Positions 13,283-26,596 are shown, counted from the first letter of the stretch. The stretch: DNA of 64,000 nt from Acridotheres tristis (GCA_037013685.1 CM072919.1:50302616-50366615), one strand, 5' to 3'. Notes: generated by a model from the letters alone, not told the origin. Numbers and translations are program-made.

Positions 13283-16200
13283 AAAAGATTTTATTGCACT
13301 TTCAAATATAAGAAAGCCAAATGAAAGCAAAATATTAGCTACTTTACATAATTTCTTAACCATGGGTAAAGTTTCTTGGGTAGAGTCACAGCCAGGTTCT
13401 TGTACTGCCCAAGGTGAATCCTTTAAAGGCCTTTTAATAAATACCTACTTTATTCCTTTAATACTGTCTAGCTTCTGCTTCAGGTAACATCTCCAGGCAT
13501 CAATTCTATTAAAAATGTAGGAAAATACATTATTTTCTTTATTACCTGCTTGTGTTAGTATAGCAATGGGAGATCCCAAGTGTAAGATCATAGTCACATT
13601 TTAGAGTACAGAACTAAAACATAGTAATAAGCAGTCCACACTGAAAGAATATTAATTTGAAATGAATACTGCAGATAATATATTGTACAAAATGTTTAGT
13701 ACTGGGAATGTGAGCCCAATAAAGACTAACTTAAAAAGATAAGTTTAGTAAATGACTTGGTAAATAAATAAATTAGGCCGTATGTTCAGTTTACAGCTTC
13801 CAGAGAATTAGATCTTGAAATGTGATAATTCCAAGGTTTCTGAAATCTGTTTAATAATGACCTAACTCAACTATGGCTTCAGATCTTTTTTTCTCTAATT
13901 ATTCAGTGTCTTAAAATAGCCAAGAGTATCAAGGATTCTACAGAAATACGTTTGGAATAATCCCTCCGTACCAATTTGTTAGCAGATATCCTAATATTTG
14001 ATAATATAAGTGGATCACTGAGCATAGGTGCAACTACAATATGACATCCTATGAGTAAAGGAGTTCTGGAAATTGAAGCAATTTTTCAAATTCCTTAGAC
14101 ACTAAGCTTGATAAATATATTTAGGTAGAGCACTCTCTTTTACAGGCCACATATTTATTTTATCTAAGTTGGTGGAGAGACAACATTGATTTAAACAGAT
14201 ATCAGAACAAAAGTTTGATTATGGATGAGAAGGTTATGTAGAACTCAATACTTTGATCATAGCACCTGAATGTTTGACGTAGAATACCTAAAATGCAATG
14301 CATTTTTTTCCTAGGTTAAAATGGAAACATTGGAAATATTGGTTTATATCTGTTTAGGGTTTTTCCTAACATTTTATTATAATGCTTGGTCTATGTGCTT
14401 AGTTTTGCTTTGCTGAGATGAACTGTGGGGTGATTTGACCATATACAAAATTACAATTTTTCTGAATGTATGGCAGTCATAGAAAAGTCACTAGATATGT
14501 ACAACCATAAAGAAAAAAACATTTTTGTCCCTCTTCTCTTTAGAGAACCAAAATGAAACCTGACTCAGACTGATACTAATTCCTATTTTTTATAATTGTT
14601 CCAAAGTAATGTAGTTTCAATTAAAAGTTAATTTTTGAGGTAGTGTTACTCTGGTTAAATCACAGGAATCTTTAACTGCATATGTCTTTCCTCTTTTTTT
14701 TTTTTTTTATTATAAAGATACATTTACTGCTACTTGATGGAGAGCATCAGCCTTTTAGATGATAGTCATTAATAGATTTCAAGAGCATATAGCAGCATTT
14801 TAAGCAAAATCATAAAATTCCATCATATTGCCAGATTTCTGAAAATATCCTGTTCTATTTTAAAGCAGTATTTTCTCTTGGGAAATTGAAATCAGAGTAT
14901 CTCAAAACAGAATACATTTGAGAAGTTTGGTAGATAAGTAGGCTTCCTGTTAGATATAGAGCCACCTAAACCTGGCAGATGTTAAATAAAGGGTATGCAG
15001 TGTCTCACATTCAAAGTTCTTCAACGAGAGCATTTTATCAGTGTGATAGCTGATAGATTCATTTATACAGAAAAGACCTGTATGAATGACCAAGTTAGTC
15101 CCTAAGACAGCTCTTAGTAGACTTTTGCAAAGATATTGGGAAAAGTAAGAACATTATCAACAGAAAACATAGAGAATATAGAGGTTATTTATAGTCTTGC
15201 AATTTGTGCATAAATAAAAAATGTCTACAATGCATTGTCTGTTCAATTCTCCGGGAAACAAATTTCAATCCAATTAAATACTCAAACTTATTTTAGAGTT
15301 CGCAGTTAGTTTGCCAGATCAGACCACAGTGCTTAGCACCCAGTTAAATTATCCATTAAGTTTATGATTACTAAGAAAACAAGTAGCTATAGCAACACAC
15401 AGGACAACACTTAGAATAAGCTTTGCTGATTCCAGGGTATCTAGTCACAGGTATTTAGGTGAAGGCAAATCAAACATTGTCCTTTATTTCAAAATAAATA
15501 TACACAGAATGAATATACAGTTATGCAATTTAAATATCTGATGGTATATCTGGTTATCATATTCCACGTGATTCTGTTCCTTCCCTGTCCTTTGTATAAA
15601 AACAGAGAGAGGATGATCAAAATCATTTCCATATAAACTAATGAGAGAATAAATATATTACACCATTGAAGTAAAAACAAGGTAACTGAAGGAATTATGA
15701 TAGAAATCTACATAAATGCATGGAGGATGGAAAAAGTTAATAAAGTACTATTAATCTTTAGTTGCATTCATTTATTTTTTTAAGGAAGGGATTTTTAAAT
15801 AAAATGTGATTAAATTGGGAACTCATTGAACATGATGTTATGGAAGCTGAAATTGTAAATGCATCCAAGCAGCTTTAGGAAGTGCAAATAAAAAGGGACA
15901 GAAATCAGTCTTACCATTTTTGTCACATGATAGTAGGAAAAGGAGAATTAACACTTAAGATTACCAGACAGAGTTCAGAACTCAATAGAATCAAAAGTGT
16001 CACTCTCAGTAGAGACACAGGATGTGTCCAGGCTCTTCTGGAAAGCAAGAAATTTCAAAGGGCTGGGTATTAGATTTTATATGACAGTAATGTTAAAGCC
16101 ACTTCTTTTTCCTGAATCCATTTGCTCTACTTTTATATAGATAATATGTATTATTTATATAAAATTAGTATAGTTAATGAAGCAAATTAGACACCTTTTT

Positions 16201-17449
16201 GAAGAACTCAAGCAATCTAGACTTGGGTGGAGGACAAGACAAACTGATAAGGGGCAGAGTCTCACTTCAAAAATTTTCAGTAAAACAGTCTAGATTGAAG
16301 TCCAAGATCTTGAAAAAGTCTCATATGGAAATCAACCCAAAAACTTTCCAGAGAGGGAGAAAGAGGGTCCATTTAGGGCAATAAATTATGTGACAGAGAT
16401 AGAAGACATCCTTGAGAAGACAAGTGTTGAGGCACTTGGTTTTCTCCCTGAAAACACTACTTGTACGTGTATCACAACTGTACTAATTGCATGTGTATCA
16501 CATGCACATGATATCATTGTTAAAACTTAAACTTTTGACCCATCGAGTGGAGTTGAGTGAAGACATCCACCCCAGAATAAGGATACAAAAATATAACACA
16601 GACTAGATATATAGTCTGTGCTTTTTCCAAACCAATCTACATATGTATGGATGAGATGGTAATTTTCTTTCTCCTCACAGACTTCCCGCATACTTTTCCC
16701 TTTCTTTACCCTCCTGCTTGCAGACCACTATTACTAGTCAAAAAGAATGGTAGGAGCAGTCTATTTTCTATGGAGCTCCACACAAAATAGGATTACATAT
16801 ACGAGTGAATATGTACAATTAATGCAACCAAAGAATTTTTTTTGTTTCCTGACAGGTGGAGAGGGGGGAGGAAAATAAAGCATAAAAGTGTATGCTGTTA
16901 TTGAGCTCATTGTGCCACGTGGGACGCTGCTTTGAGCAAGCTCTGTGCCAGATGTCATTGTGATAAATTAAACACCGAGTGTGGATACTCTAGTGATGAC
17001 ATTTTAAGGTCATGAGAGACTTATGGAAAGGGCGAAAGTTCACCTTAAAAGAAGGTTGCTTCTTGTGATATGATGGTAAACACGCATGCTTCTCTAAGCA
17101 GATTTATTATGCAGTTACTTGTCATAATGTTTGCCTTGACTGTAAAGTCATTGGGAGTTTACACCCACTGAACACTGATTCAGCTGAAGTGATAATGTAA
17201 AGTGCTCAAGAAAAAAACCATGAGCTGATCACTATTCACAAACAATTTTTTTGGCAGATATGTATGTTAAAAACACCCCCGAATCTAAACAAAAATATGA
17301 AAATAACCTGGACTAGGATATAATAACCAGAAAATAACCTGGATGCTATTTATTGAACAATTCTATGAAACAAATATTTGCATTATTGTAGGTATTCTGA
17401 AAAATTTCCTAAAGTATTAGGTTTTTAGTTTTCTGATTAAAAGAAACAT

Positions 17450-17474
17450 ATTAATTAATTAATTAATTAATTAA
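17450..17474. repeat. (TTAA)n tetranucleotide run
   Basis: About six uninterrupted TTAA units followed by an A-run. The unit is self-complementary, so the stretch reads the same on both strands. Confidence 0.95.
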
Positions 17475-18104
17475 AAAAATTATTCTGTAACTCAAAAACT
17501 TTGGATTTTTGGAATGTCTGAGTGTTGTACTGGTATTAATTAAAAATCTTTCACATCCTTTTTCTTATGATTTCTACTCATTGGATACTTTGAAGCAGAA
17601 ATGTGGAAAACAGAAACTGTATAGCCTTGCTGTTATCCACAGCAGAAATTCAGAGGTAGTGAAATACCCACAATTGGTGACATGTCAGTTTTAACCCTAC
17701 ATCTATGTATAGAAAACCCCAGTAATAGGGAGCTCCTTTGATTCATTATCTGAATTATTAAAATATACTATTTTTTTTGTTTGTTTCTTGGAAGACACTG
17801 AAATAATATGAAAAATAAAAATATTCTGTTAAGATTGTAGGCACACGTTTTGATAATATTTAACTAAATTAATCTCATTTATTAAACAAAAAGAAAATTC
17901 AACAAATAGTGATCAACAGAGACAAAATTGTCAGTTTTTTTCCTGTGTAAGAAGAAAAAGAAGAGTTGAGTAGAATTCACAGAATAGGATCTCACCATGT
18001 TTTCCATTAAAACTTAAGAGCTGACGAACTTCAATATAGCCCCTTGATTTAAAACAAAAAAACGAAAAAAACCCTAATCTTTAAATTTTTTTAAAACATG
18101 AAAT

Positions 18105-18126
18105 TGGAGATATATATGTATCTCCA
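18105..18126. repeat. Short perfect hairpin
   Basis: TGGAGATA (18,105-18,112) and its exact reverse complement TATCTCCA (18,119-18,126) are separated by six bases. The stem is only 8 bp and AT-rich, and no T-run or gene context gives it a role. Confidence 0.6.
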
Positions 18127-19886
18127 TGTATCCCTATGTTTAGTGATTTAAAATCTTACACGCAGCTTGAAAATTCTCTAACATGCAGAAAAAATTTCTT
18201 TATTATTGAAGATGGTGAAATTAAAAATAATGTTCAAGACAGCGATAGTCCATTTATGTTGAGTTTTTTTAACCAAGATTATAGTAATGTATTTTCTTGG
18301 GGTTTTTTGTTTGTTTGGATTTTTTCACTTATTTTTTTGGAAATTAAGTAGATGATCTTTATATTTCATGTTCAGCACAATGTGACAAACTTTGTCTCTG
18401 CAATTGTCATGTTAAGAAAAACCACTACCTTCCTTCCCAAGAGTACATTAAAATGAAAATTTTTAAATGTTGAGTGTTACCTTAATTTCAGGATTAATCA
18501 CCTGTGGAATAGTTTCAATTTTAAGACATAATCTGATATAGCATACACTTATTCTGTTTCAGTCTTTCATCCTGCTCTCAAAACACAGAAAAGGTGGAAA
18601 ATAAAGTAGTTCATATTTTTGCCAATAGCATCATCTGGCTACTTTTATGTAATTCTTCCATGTTCTTTAAAAATGGGAACTAACAGCTGCAAATTCTTTT
18701 TTGTTTCAAAGTTCAGATATTTAATGGAAACATGAATCTGTCTTTGTATGCAAAAGACTGAGCCAGAAGCCCTTTATCTATGTTGCTTGTAGCAGGTAGT
18801 GTGTGACAAAGATACTTTTTATGTTCCTATCAGTGATTTTGGAAGAAAGGTACTACTTTTATTCATTTTCCACATAACCATGTGACAAGTTATAGTGTTC
18901 CACTATAGACAAAACTGCTGCATCCATCAGCTGATTTCCAGTACTATGGGATTTCTTTTATTTTTCTCCCATATTGGTAAAAAAGGCAATAATGTTATAC
19001 CCACCCTTATTTAACAGTGCAGTTTGTGGTGTGAAAGATAGTGGAATCCTGAAAATAATGAAAGGTGAAATAATGCCACTTATTTTTTAGTTTATATTTA
19101 CTAAAGTTAAGAAAACTCTGAGGAACTCAATCAAACTATGTAAAATTTGTAAAATTATAGAGTGGAAAATTTCCATTCTTTTCATTCCTGGTCATCCCTT
19201 GCCCCACCCCCAACCCATGAACCACTTGAGTTCTTTGTTCTTAAAGTCACACGTACGCAGTACATAAATCTTATTAAAATACAGTGTGAGAAATTCTGAG
19301 GTTTTCTCAGTCTCCAGTAAGACCATATTTCAGGGAAAGAGTCCTACAATAAAAAAATTATTACCATTGAAATCCACTCAATACAATTTACTTGCTTTTG
19401 TGCTGATAGTGGACTTATGTAAAATTGCATCTTCCCGTGTCATAATAGTATTATGAAATACTTACTGGTTTTAATCATGTCATCTTAGCAAACTTACTCT
19501 ATTTCAAGGCAAACTAACTTCTTCTATCCTGATTATTACATCTATCCTTCACAGATGCCACAGGTCTATGCAATTGCTACTGCCTGAAGCTACTCCATAA
19601 CACTGGGAGATAAAAAAAGGGAAAATTTTAATTATTTTCTTCTTTTGCAATTCAAAAATTCAAGAAGACCCACAGCAATGGCAGTGAAATGATACCAAAA
19701 CAGGCTGGCCAAATTGAAGGATTGAAAATGCAGCCAAGTCTGTAGAAGGCTGAAAGAAAGGAATTTGTGGATCCTTTGTTGGTTAAGAGATGATTTGCAG
19801 ATGTTAATGTTACTAGAGTGTTTCAAAAGACACATGCACAGGGTTCAAAGGGGTAAAACTTGGTAAAGCCATGTGGATTTTTCATG

Positions 19887-19891
19887 CTAGA
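19887..19891. repeat. Left target-site duplication CTAGA
   Basis: CTAGA directly abuts the LTR at 19,892 and is repeated exactly at 20,484-20,488 on the other side. A 5-bp duplication is the usual product of integrases of ERVL-like and some gammaretrovirus-like elements. It fixes both ends of the insertion. Confidence 0.85.
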
Positions 19892-20483
19892 TATCATGGT
19901 TCAAGCCCAGCCAGCCATCGAGCCCCACACAGCTGCTCAATCTCTCTCCCAGAAACAGAATCAGGAAGAGAACCAGAAGGGTAAAGGATAGAAAACCCAT
20001 GGGTTGAGATAAAGACAGTTTTATAGGGAAAGCAAAAGCTATGCACACAGGTAAAGAAACACAAGGAATTAATTCAGGGCAACCCATGGGCATGCAGGTG
20101 TTCAGCCATCTCCAGGAGAGCAGGGCCCCATCACATGTAACTGCGACTTGGGACAACAGATGCCATCACTCCAAATGTCCCCTCTTCCTCCTTTCCTCTG
20201 CCCCTGCACGTTGCATACTGACATGATGCTGTATGGTCTGGAACATCCCTTTGGTCAGTTGGGGTCACCTGTCCTGGCTCTGTCTCCTCCCAGCCTCCCC
20301 AGCACCCCCAACTTCCTTGCCAGCAGGACAGGATAAGCAGAAAAGGCCTTGGCTCTGTGCAAGCCCTGCTCATCAATAACAAAAACGCCTCTGCATTATC
20401 AACTCTGTTCAGCACAAATCCAAAACACAACCCCATGCCAGCCACTGAAGAAAAGTAACCTTACCCCAGCCAAAGTCAGCACA
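19892..20483 (-). mobile_element. Solo LTR of an avian endogenous retrovirus (LTR family A)
   Basis: This 592-bp element reads on the minus strand from TGTGCTGAC at 20,483 down to CCATGATA at 19,892. That is the TG...CA frame of a retroviral LTR, with the final CA changed to TA. A perfect CTAGA duplication flanks it and no viral interior is present, so it is a solo LTR left by recombination between two LTRs. The same family occurs at 54,393-55,105 and 63,064-63,621 on the plus strand; shared landmarks include the GGATTTGTGCTGAACA segment, the GGGATGTTCCAGACCAT segment, a GA-rich stretch, the TTCCTTG...TTTGCTT region and the GTGGGGCT segment near the 3' end. From the 5-bp duplication and resemblance to common bird LTRs I infer an ERVL-like family; that name is unchecked. 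Open frames of about 60-100 codons over it are not genes. Confidence 0.9.
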
Positions 20484-20488
20484 CTAGA
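20484..20488. repeat. Right target-site duplication CTAGA
   Basis: Exact partner of 19,887-19,891, marking the other edge of the solo LTR. Confidence 0.85.
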
Positions 20489-21299
20489 TGAAATGATGAT
20501 TCTTTCAATGGCCCTTGTAAGTGCAGTATCAAGAAAATAAGGTGTATTGTTTGTATTAGCATCAAAATAAACATGCCACAAAGGAAAATGCAGAGTTAAA
20601 TCTTACCAAGTATATTTAAATTTTATCAAAAATTGAAGGACAGACGTCCCAAGCCAAGTGATACTATGACATGTGATAGCATACATTTGTTTTACACCGA
20701 CTCACTGACAGGACTAATTAAGAATTAACATAGCACATATTAAAGAAGATTAAAGATCTTGGAGAAAAAGAAGTGTAAATACATATTTAAGGTAATTTTT
20801 TTTTATTCTTGTTATACATTTCATCTATTTAATAAAATATTAATTTTATTTTCCTGTGAAAGCAAAATAATATTACCATTATAAAAATTGTTTCACAAAA
20901 AAAAGAACTGACATCAGAGTAAAAGAATGATAAAGATCTCACATAGCTTCCCTGTTACTATCTGAATTATTCTATTAAACTTTATCTGTGATGTATCTTC
21001 TGCTAGATTTTCTTCAATTAAAGAAAACTTTATTCACTTTCTACCCAGAGAGATTTTTGTACTGCAAGATGCAAGGCATTTTAAAATAACCCTTTTTATT
21101 ATGCTCTTTTATGTTATGTTATACATTTTGTAGTTTTGTGTTCATTAAAAACTGAATCAGCAGTCACCTAGGATAATAAATTCAGTGTTTTGTTAGTAGG
21201 AGTGAGAAAACAATAGGACCTTTTTATTCTGTATTGCTTACATACCATTTTTGGTTTGGCTGGGAATTTTACATATGGAATTGAAAAAGGCCTTCTTTA
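20489..21299. other. AT-rich spacer, no gene seen
   Basis: Plain AT-rich DNA between the solo LTR and the CR1 fragment. No open frame or repeat of note. Confidence 0.6.
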
Positions 21300-21737
21300 A
21301 TGAGTCTGGTGAAGAGTCTGTCTCAAGCCCTGTGAGAAGCAGCTGAGGAATTAGGATTGTTTAACATGGAGCAAAGTGAAGATAAGGGAAGATCCTTTTG
21401 CTCTCTTCAACTACCTGACAAGAGGTTGTAGTGAGGTGAGCCTTGGTTCTTCTCCCAAGCAACAAGCTATAACATGAGTAAAAATGGCTTCTAATTGCCT
21501 CAGGGGAGGTTTAGATTGACTATTAGTAAAAATGTTTTCATGAAAAGGGTTGTCAAACTTTGCAACAGGCTGTCCAAGGAAGTAGCTGAGTTGCCATCCA
21601 TAGAGATATTCCAAAGAGGCACAGATGTGGTGATTAGGGGCATGGTTTATTGGTGGGCTTGGCAGCACTGGGTTAATGGTGGATTCAATGATCTTAAAGG
21701 TCTGTTTTAAAGTAAGAGATTCTGTGAGTCTATATGT
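21300..21737 (+). mobile_element. CR1 LINE, 3'-end fragment, plus strand
   Basis: This is a 5'-truncated CR1 retrotransposon copy. The plus strand has the expected order: the end of ORF2 (AGGTTTAGATTGACTATTAG, GAAAAGGGTTGTCAAACTTTG, then the GGGCATGGTTTATTGGTGGG segment), a short 3' untranslated region with CAATGATCTTAAAGG, and decayed terminal octamers (GATTCTGTGAGTCTATATG) ending near 21,737. CR1 copies typically keep only their 3' ends. The left edge is uncertain because similarity fades before about 21,300. Confidence 0.9.
21495..21710 (+). pseudogene. C-terminal remnant of CR1 ORF2 (reverse transcriptase polyprotein), still open
   Basis: A 71-codon frame lies inside the CR1 copy. It matches the expected C-terminal tail of CR1 ORF2: a GRFRLTISKN-like stretch, RVVKLCNRLSKEV, then a PSIEIFQ-like stretch and VVIRGMV. 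In intact elements ORF2 encodes an endonuclease and a reverse transcriptase; neither catalytic domain is present here, only the tail. The methionine at the start is incidental, since the natural frame would begin kilobases upstream. With no promoter and no enzyme core it is not functional. The open frame may just reflect its short length. Confidence 0.7.
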
Positions 21738-24164
21738 GTTCTGGGACCTTCAAAAGCACTTTATCATTCTCTTTTTTATATTCTCTCCCTTCATATATAA
21801 AAAACTCCCACTGTAATACTGTTATGCTACTGTTGTGGCTCCGTTCTGAAGTTATATTACTTTAAATAAAATGCTGTTAGATAGTATGGGTACATTTTGA
21901 AACTCTCTTAAGATACCAGATGTGACTTGATAACCTATTCAGCCGAAGATGGTTTTGTATGGAGATTTTGTAATTTATTTTCATACATTTATTGCAGTAG
22001 AAAGAAGAAAATACAGTCTCTGCTTTGTTGTTATTTTGTAGTTGCTTTGTTTTGTTTCTGGAAGCACTGCAATGTGTAGGCACCAGTAAAATGCTAGCAG
22101 TAAAAGTGAGGTATATCAAGGTATAACAGATATCAAGTTCAGCCAACTGTTGAATTCTAGGATTTCTCAGCATAGTCAAGAAAGTAGCCCAAACATTAGT
22201 TAGAGAAGCAAAAGAAAAGAAGTTCACAGTAAAGGTCATTGAGTCATCAGTAGACTGAGCAGTTTTTGCTAATCGATCCACAGAAACACTTACATGCATG
22301 GCTGCCTTTAATAGCTGTTTCAGCACTAAATAGCATCTGCTTAAAATTATAGCCAACCACAGAAATGGATTGCAGTAATAACCATTGTTCTTATGTGTAT
22401 GAAAGAATGTCTCTCACAAGAAAAGATCCAGAAAAACCATGTAAATAATCTTCTATAAATTTGACACAGTCAGCTACATACAAATGTTTGGTAATGTTAG
22501 TTTTGTGATTACACTATTTTATAATATATCAAGGCAGCTCTGCAGTCCCAAAGAGAAGAGGTTGGCACAGGCTATAACCCTGATCTCTATAACATTTTCC
22601 CTTTTTTCTTCTATGACTTCAACATCTTGAACACGTGTAAAGACCGAAGGACACTAGAATGTGCAATCTACAATGACTGAAAAGCTTGGTTTATTTAAGC
22701 AATAAAATGCTTTGTACATATTGGTGCACTCCATTCTGCTTCACACTAGAGTTTTCAGTCATCTATTTGTTTGGAAAAGACTGAAGAGAGGAAAGGTCTG
22801 TTTATTTGCACCTTTTTAGTCTAACTTATTATTGTGAGAAGTAGAAAACGTTTATAAATATGTATGAAAATTTATGAAGTTTTTAACATGGTTTCCATAG
22901 TCAAAAAAGCATTGAAGAAAAATCACTGAAACTCAGAGCTTGTAGCACTTGCCATGTTACTGGTGATCAGACATTTTACACAACGTTTGGAACAATGCGA
23001 CTTTTACATGCCGCAAATAGCATCATCCTGATTTGCCTGATTTACATTGCTTGACTGCTTCCTTATGGAAAAGTTTGTCCCACTGGAATGGCATACCCTT
23101 TTCTGCTGGGAACATTTTTTGATGCTATCAAATAACATAAGTTGCTCTTTCAAAGTCAGTTCTGACAAAGTGATGTATAGTACTTACTAATTCTCATTTT
23201 CAGAGAGAATAAGTGAATTCTGACTAGCTATTATTTTTATATTTGCTGATTTTATGCATTAGAGAGAATTTTTCACATCTTAAAGCAAGTATTACATATT
23301 TAAAACATAAATTCAACTGGGACATGATCTCAGAAAAAACAACAACAATAAAAAACCTAGCAAAACGTTATTAAATATCATCAGCCTTTACCCTCCTTAT
23401 TGATCTTTTTTATTCCTGGAATCATGAAATATAACCTGCAATTAGCTGACTATTATAAAATGTTTCCATCAGTAGTTTTACCTGAAGTTATTTGCTGTTT
23501 GTCAAGGTGAATAGGCTTTGCACTCTCTTCATAATTGTCTGGCACAATGCTGAGGGTCACACTACACAAAGAGAAGAAAACTTTTTCAGCAAGCTAGTAA
23601 ATCCATGCTTGAAGTTTCAATTTGTTTCCTATTTAACACAATATAATGCTATTTTATTGATTTATTTTGTTATTATTTTATTCAACTTTTCAGCAACTGA
23701 AAAAAACTAACCTCACCTTTGTTTCTCCATGAAGATTTTTTAGATGTCTGTAAACAACAATGCATGAGAATCTTGTATTTGATTGATTTCTCTAGCGTCT
23801 TGTTTATATTTCACATCTTACTTTCAAGTTACATTTACAGTTGTGAATACATAACACTCAAGTAAGCAACGTTAGGCATTACTTTAAAAATTATATCTAT
23901 AAAGATATATATATACGGTTTGTTAAAAAACCCTAATATCTCTGCTTAGAAGATGCAATATCCACTGCAACGAGTTCTAGGACATGCAGTGATCTTGTAT
24001 TTATTCCACTGTTGAAGAATTTGGGTGCCTTAACAAATATAATCATATCTGAACCGCTTTATTTTATGATCTTTTATACTTAAATAATTTTGAAAGCTTA
24101 AAATAGAATTTTGGTGTCCTGTAGAAGCAAAGACTGAAGGGATATCTTATTTTTTTTCCTACAA
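21738..24164. other. AT-rich intergenic sequence, no gene seen
   Basis: Contains the longest non-repeat open frame of the window (159 codons, minus strand, 21,877-22,356), which shows no domain or coding-like pattern and is treated as chance. No transposon was recognised. Confidence 0.55.
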
Positions 24165-24487
24165 GTAACTGAAAGGACGCTATAACGAGGTGAGAGTTAG
24201 TCTCTACTCTGAAATATCAAGGTATAGGATGTAAGAAAATGCCCTCAAATTAAACCAGAGAAGGTTTAAACTGTATATTAGGAAAGAATTATTCACCAAA
24301 AGGGTTATCAAGCATTGGAATAGTCGGCCCAGGGAAGTGGTTGAGTACCCATCCCTGCCATTATTTAAATGACCCATAGATGCAGCAGTTAGGGACATAA
24401 CTTAGTGGTGGCCTTGGTGGCATCAGATTTTGGTTGAGCTCAATGACCTTAGGGATCTTTGCCAGCTTAAATGACTCTATGATTCTC
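24165..24487 (+). mobile_element. CR1 LINE, 3'-end fragment, plus strand
   Basis: A second CR1 3' end in the same orientation. Landmarks in order: ACGAGGTGAGAGTTAGTCTC, GAAGGTTTAAACTGTATATT, AAAAGGGTTATCAAGCATTG, CCCAGGGAAGTGGTTGAGTA, the GGGACATAACTTAGTGGTGG segment and terminal octamers TGACTCTATGATTCTC. It shares this order with the copy at 21.3-21.7 kb. The coding part is broken by stops and small indels; only the last part of ORF2 and the 3' end remain. It is strongly 5'-truncated. Confidence 0.92.
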
Positions 24488-25922
24488 AGTTCACTAGTCA
24501 AATGCAAGCTAGCTCTTTATGAGAATTAACTAGTAGTTTACAGGATTGATTATATTTTTGAAGTTTTGGGATCGGGACTTCTGAATCTTCCAAAAAATAC
24601 TGGTCTGGTTTATTTGAAGCTATTAGAAATTATTACCCTTGATCAATTTTTATGAAAACAGATAATTTAATAGACACTGCTAAAAGTCTAGAATTTATAG
24701 GAAAATACCTGTAACTAAAAAAAAAAAATGGATGCTCATCTTAGTGTGAGAATTAAGAAGCAAGGGAATAGAAAAAAATTTGGCAATGTTGGATATAAGT
24801 GACAAAACCTGGTTATAAATCTCAATCATTTTCTTGGCCACAGATATTGAAGATAACTTCTCAACCCCTCATCAAAACTATGTGAGAAAATAAGTATCAC
24901 AGGAAAAGAAGAAAAAAGGAAGCACTGATAGAATCCATACATGAAGTTCTAGTGTAATTCTATTGTAATGTATTTTTTTCTATATAACATTTCATACAAT
25001 GCATTTTTTTAAACTAGGTTTGTGGTTTCCAGGTCAACAGTGACTTCTCTGGGGAGCTCTAATTTTTCTATTAGTAGAAAAATTGTCTTGGGACCTCACT
25101 CAGAACTCTTATCTCTGCCTTTGTGACCATCAGGCTATGTATCAGAGAATACCTAAATGTTTTAGGACAGTATTACATAATGTATGTGAAAACTGTCTAA
25201 AATTCTCCTTAGTTTTTTTCTTCTGAAAGTAGATCATCACTTTCTAAATCTTGTACCTCCTTAAGGATTCTTAATGAAACTTGATTTTGTATCCCATTAG
25301 CTGGAAGCTGTATCAGAAGCAACAGAGGCATTAAGTTGAAATGGTATTTGCTGCCAAGTAGTCTCTTATGTTTATTTAGTATCTGTAGTGAAACTTCTTA
25401 ACATACTATCACAAAGGGGAGCAGATTTCGTTCACTCAGATACTGTGAAAGGGTAACAGCAAGAAAAGATATCCAGTTGTAGAAGTTAACCTTTGATACC
25501 ACCAGGCACTGAGGCATTGAAAAAACCTAAGTCATGCATCCAGAAGTAACCAGGGTGTTCAGTTTCTGGAAGGGGAAAAAGTAATGCTGGTCAAGAGCCC
25601 TTCCCACTGGCTAATCAAGTTGGTAACTTTTACCATTTATCTCCACCCATTCTTCTGACTTGATTCCATTGCCTTGTGACCAGTGAAATCTACTCAAGGC
25701 AAAGGCTTCGGCTTCTGCTGATGTAAGGCTCTAACAGAGTGCAAAATTCAGCATTTGTGTCTCTGCCTCTTTGGCCCACAGTGGTGTTGCAACACAAATG
25801 GACTCTGCACACTTTTTCTGGGTTTGGTCTTTTTGTCTGAGATCCTCAAACTTCTCTGCAGCAAGACTTCGCTTAGCTCTAGATAAAAATTTTGTCGAGG
25901 GAGATGGGCCCTGAGAGGACAT

Positions 25923-25940
25923 TTGACCAACGTTGGTCAA
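25923..25940. repeat. 18-bp perfect palindrome
   Basis: TTGACCAACGTTGGTCAA equals its own reverse complement with no spacer. It contains a CpG at the centre. Such a site suits binding by a symmetric dimeric protein, but one perfect 18-mer is not far from chance expectation in 64 kb, so no function is claimed. Confidence 0.6.
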
Positions 25941-26596
25941 TACCTCTCATTCCATGTCTGTCTTTTCAGATGAGAAAATCTAGTATTAACAAACATGACT
26001 GATTGCTGCAGCTAATGACAGCTGAAAAATTCATGGATTTTGGTATTCATGTGATCTTACCTTGCAAAATAAATGTTACAGAAAAACAGCGATCATTTTA
26101 AAATTAAAACTTTTTTAAGAAAAGGAATAGAGCTTTGATATATAAAAGATAGCTTGTCTTACAAAACAATATCACCTTACTTTTAGAATAAATTTATAAT
26201 GTAGCCTTTTCAAGTTTTTTTTCTTCCTCCTCTTTTTTTATCTGGTCTTGATAGTTCGGGGGTTTTTTGTTCTTAATACCATATTTAGTTGAGTCCTCTC
26301 TGAAGCTGGCAGATGTTTATGTGTAATGTCAACATGAAATATTAATTTCTTACAACACCTCAATCCTTATGAGTCCCTCTATTTCTCAGTAGTTGACACA
26401 GATAATATGGTGATAGAGCAACATGTATCTGCCTGTGTAATTGATATCACAAAGTACTTGGAAGTGTTTTGCCACAAACATAGTGAGAGGTTTTTTTAAG
26501 AATTAGATTAATTCATGGAATGTGATAATATGGGATTCAGTACTTCAGTGTTGGGTGCAGCATTGATTGAGGAGTGATGAATACATATTTCTTATT

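Larger units (their letters stand above)
12546..19886. other. AT-rich intergenic sequence, no gene seen
   Basis: Nothing coding is supported; all open frames are below 90 codons and lack domains. Small structures inside are listed separately: an 18-bp tandem duplication at 13,247, a TTAA run at 17,450 and a short hairpin at 18,105. A T-run lies near 14,693-14,709. Confidence 0.6.

Noticed and set aside
21877..22356. 159-codon minus-strand open frame as a gene
   Set aside because: No domain, signal or coding-like composition was seen. Frames of this size occur by chance in 64 kb, especially in low-stop contexts.
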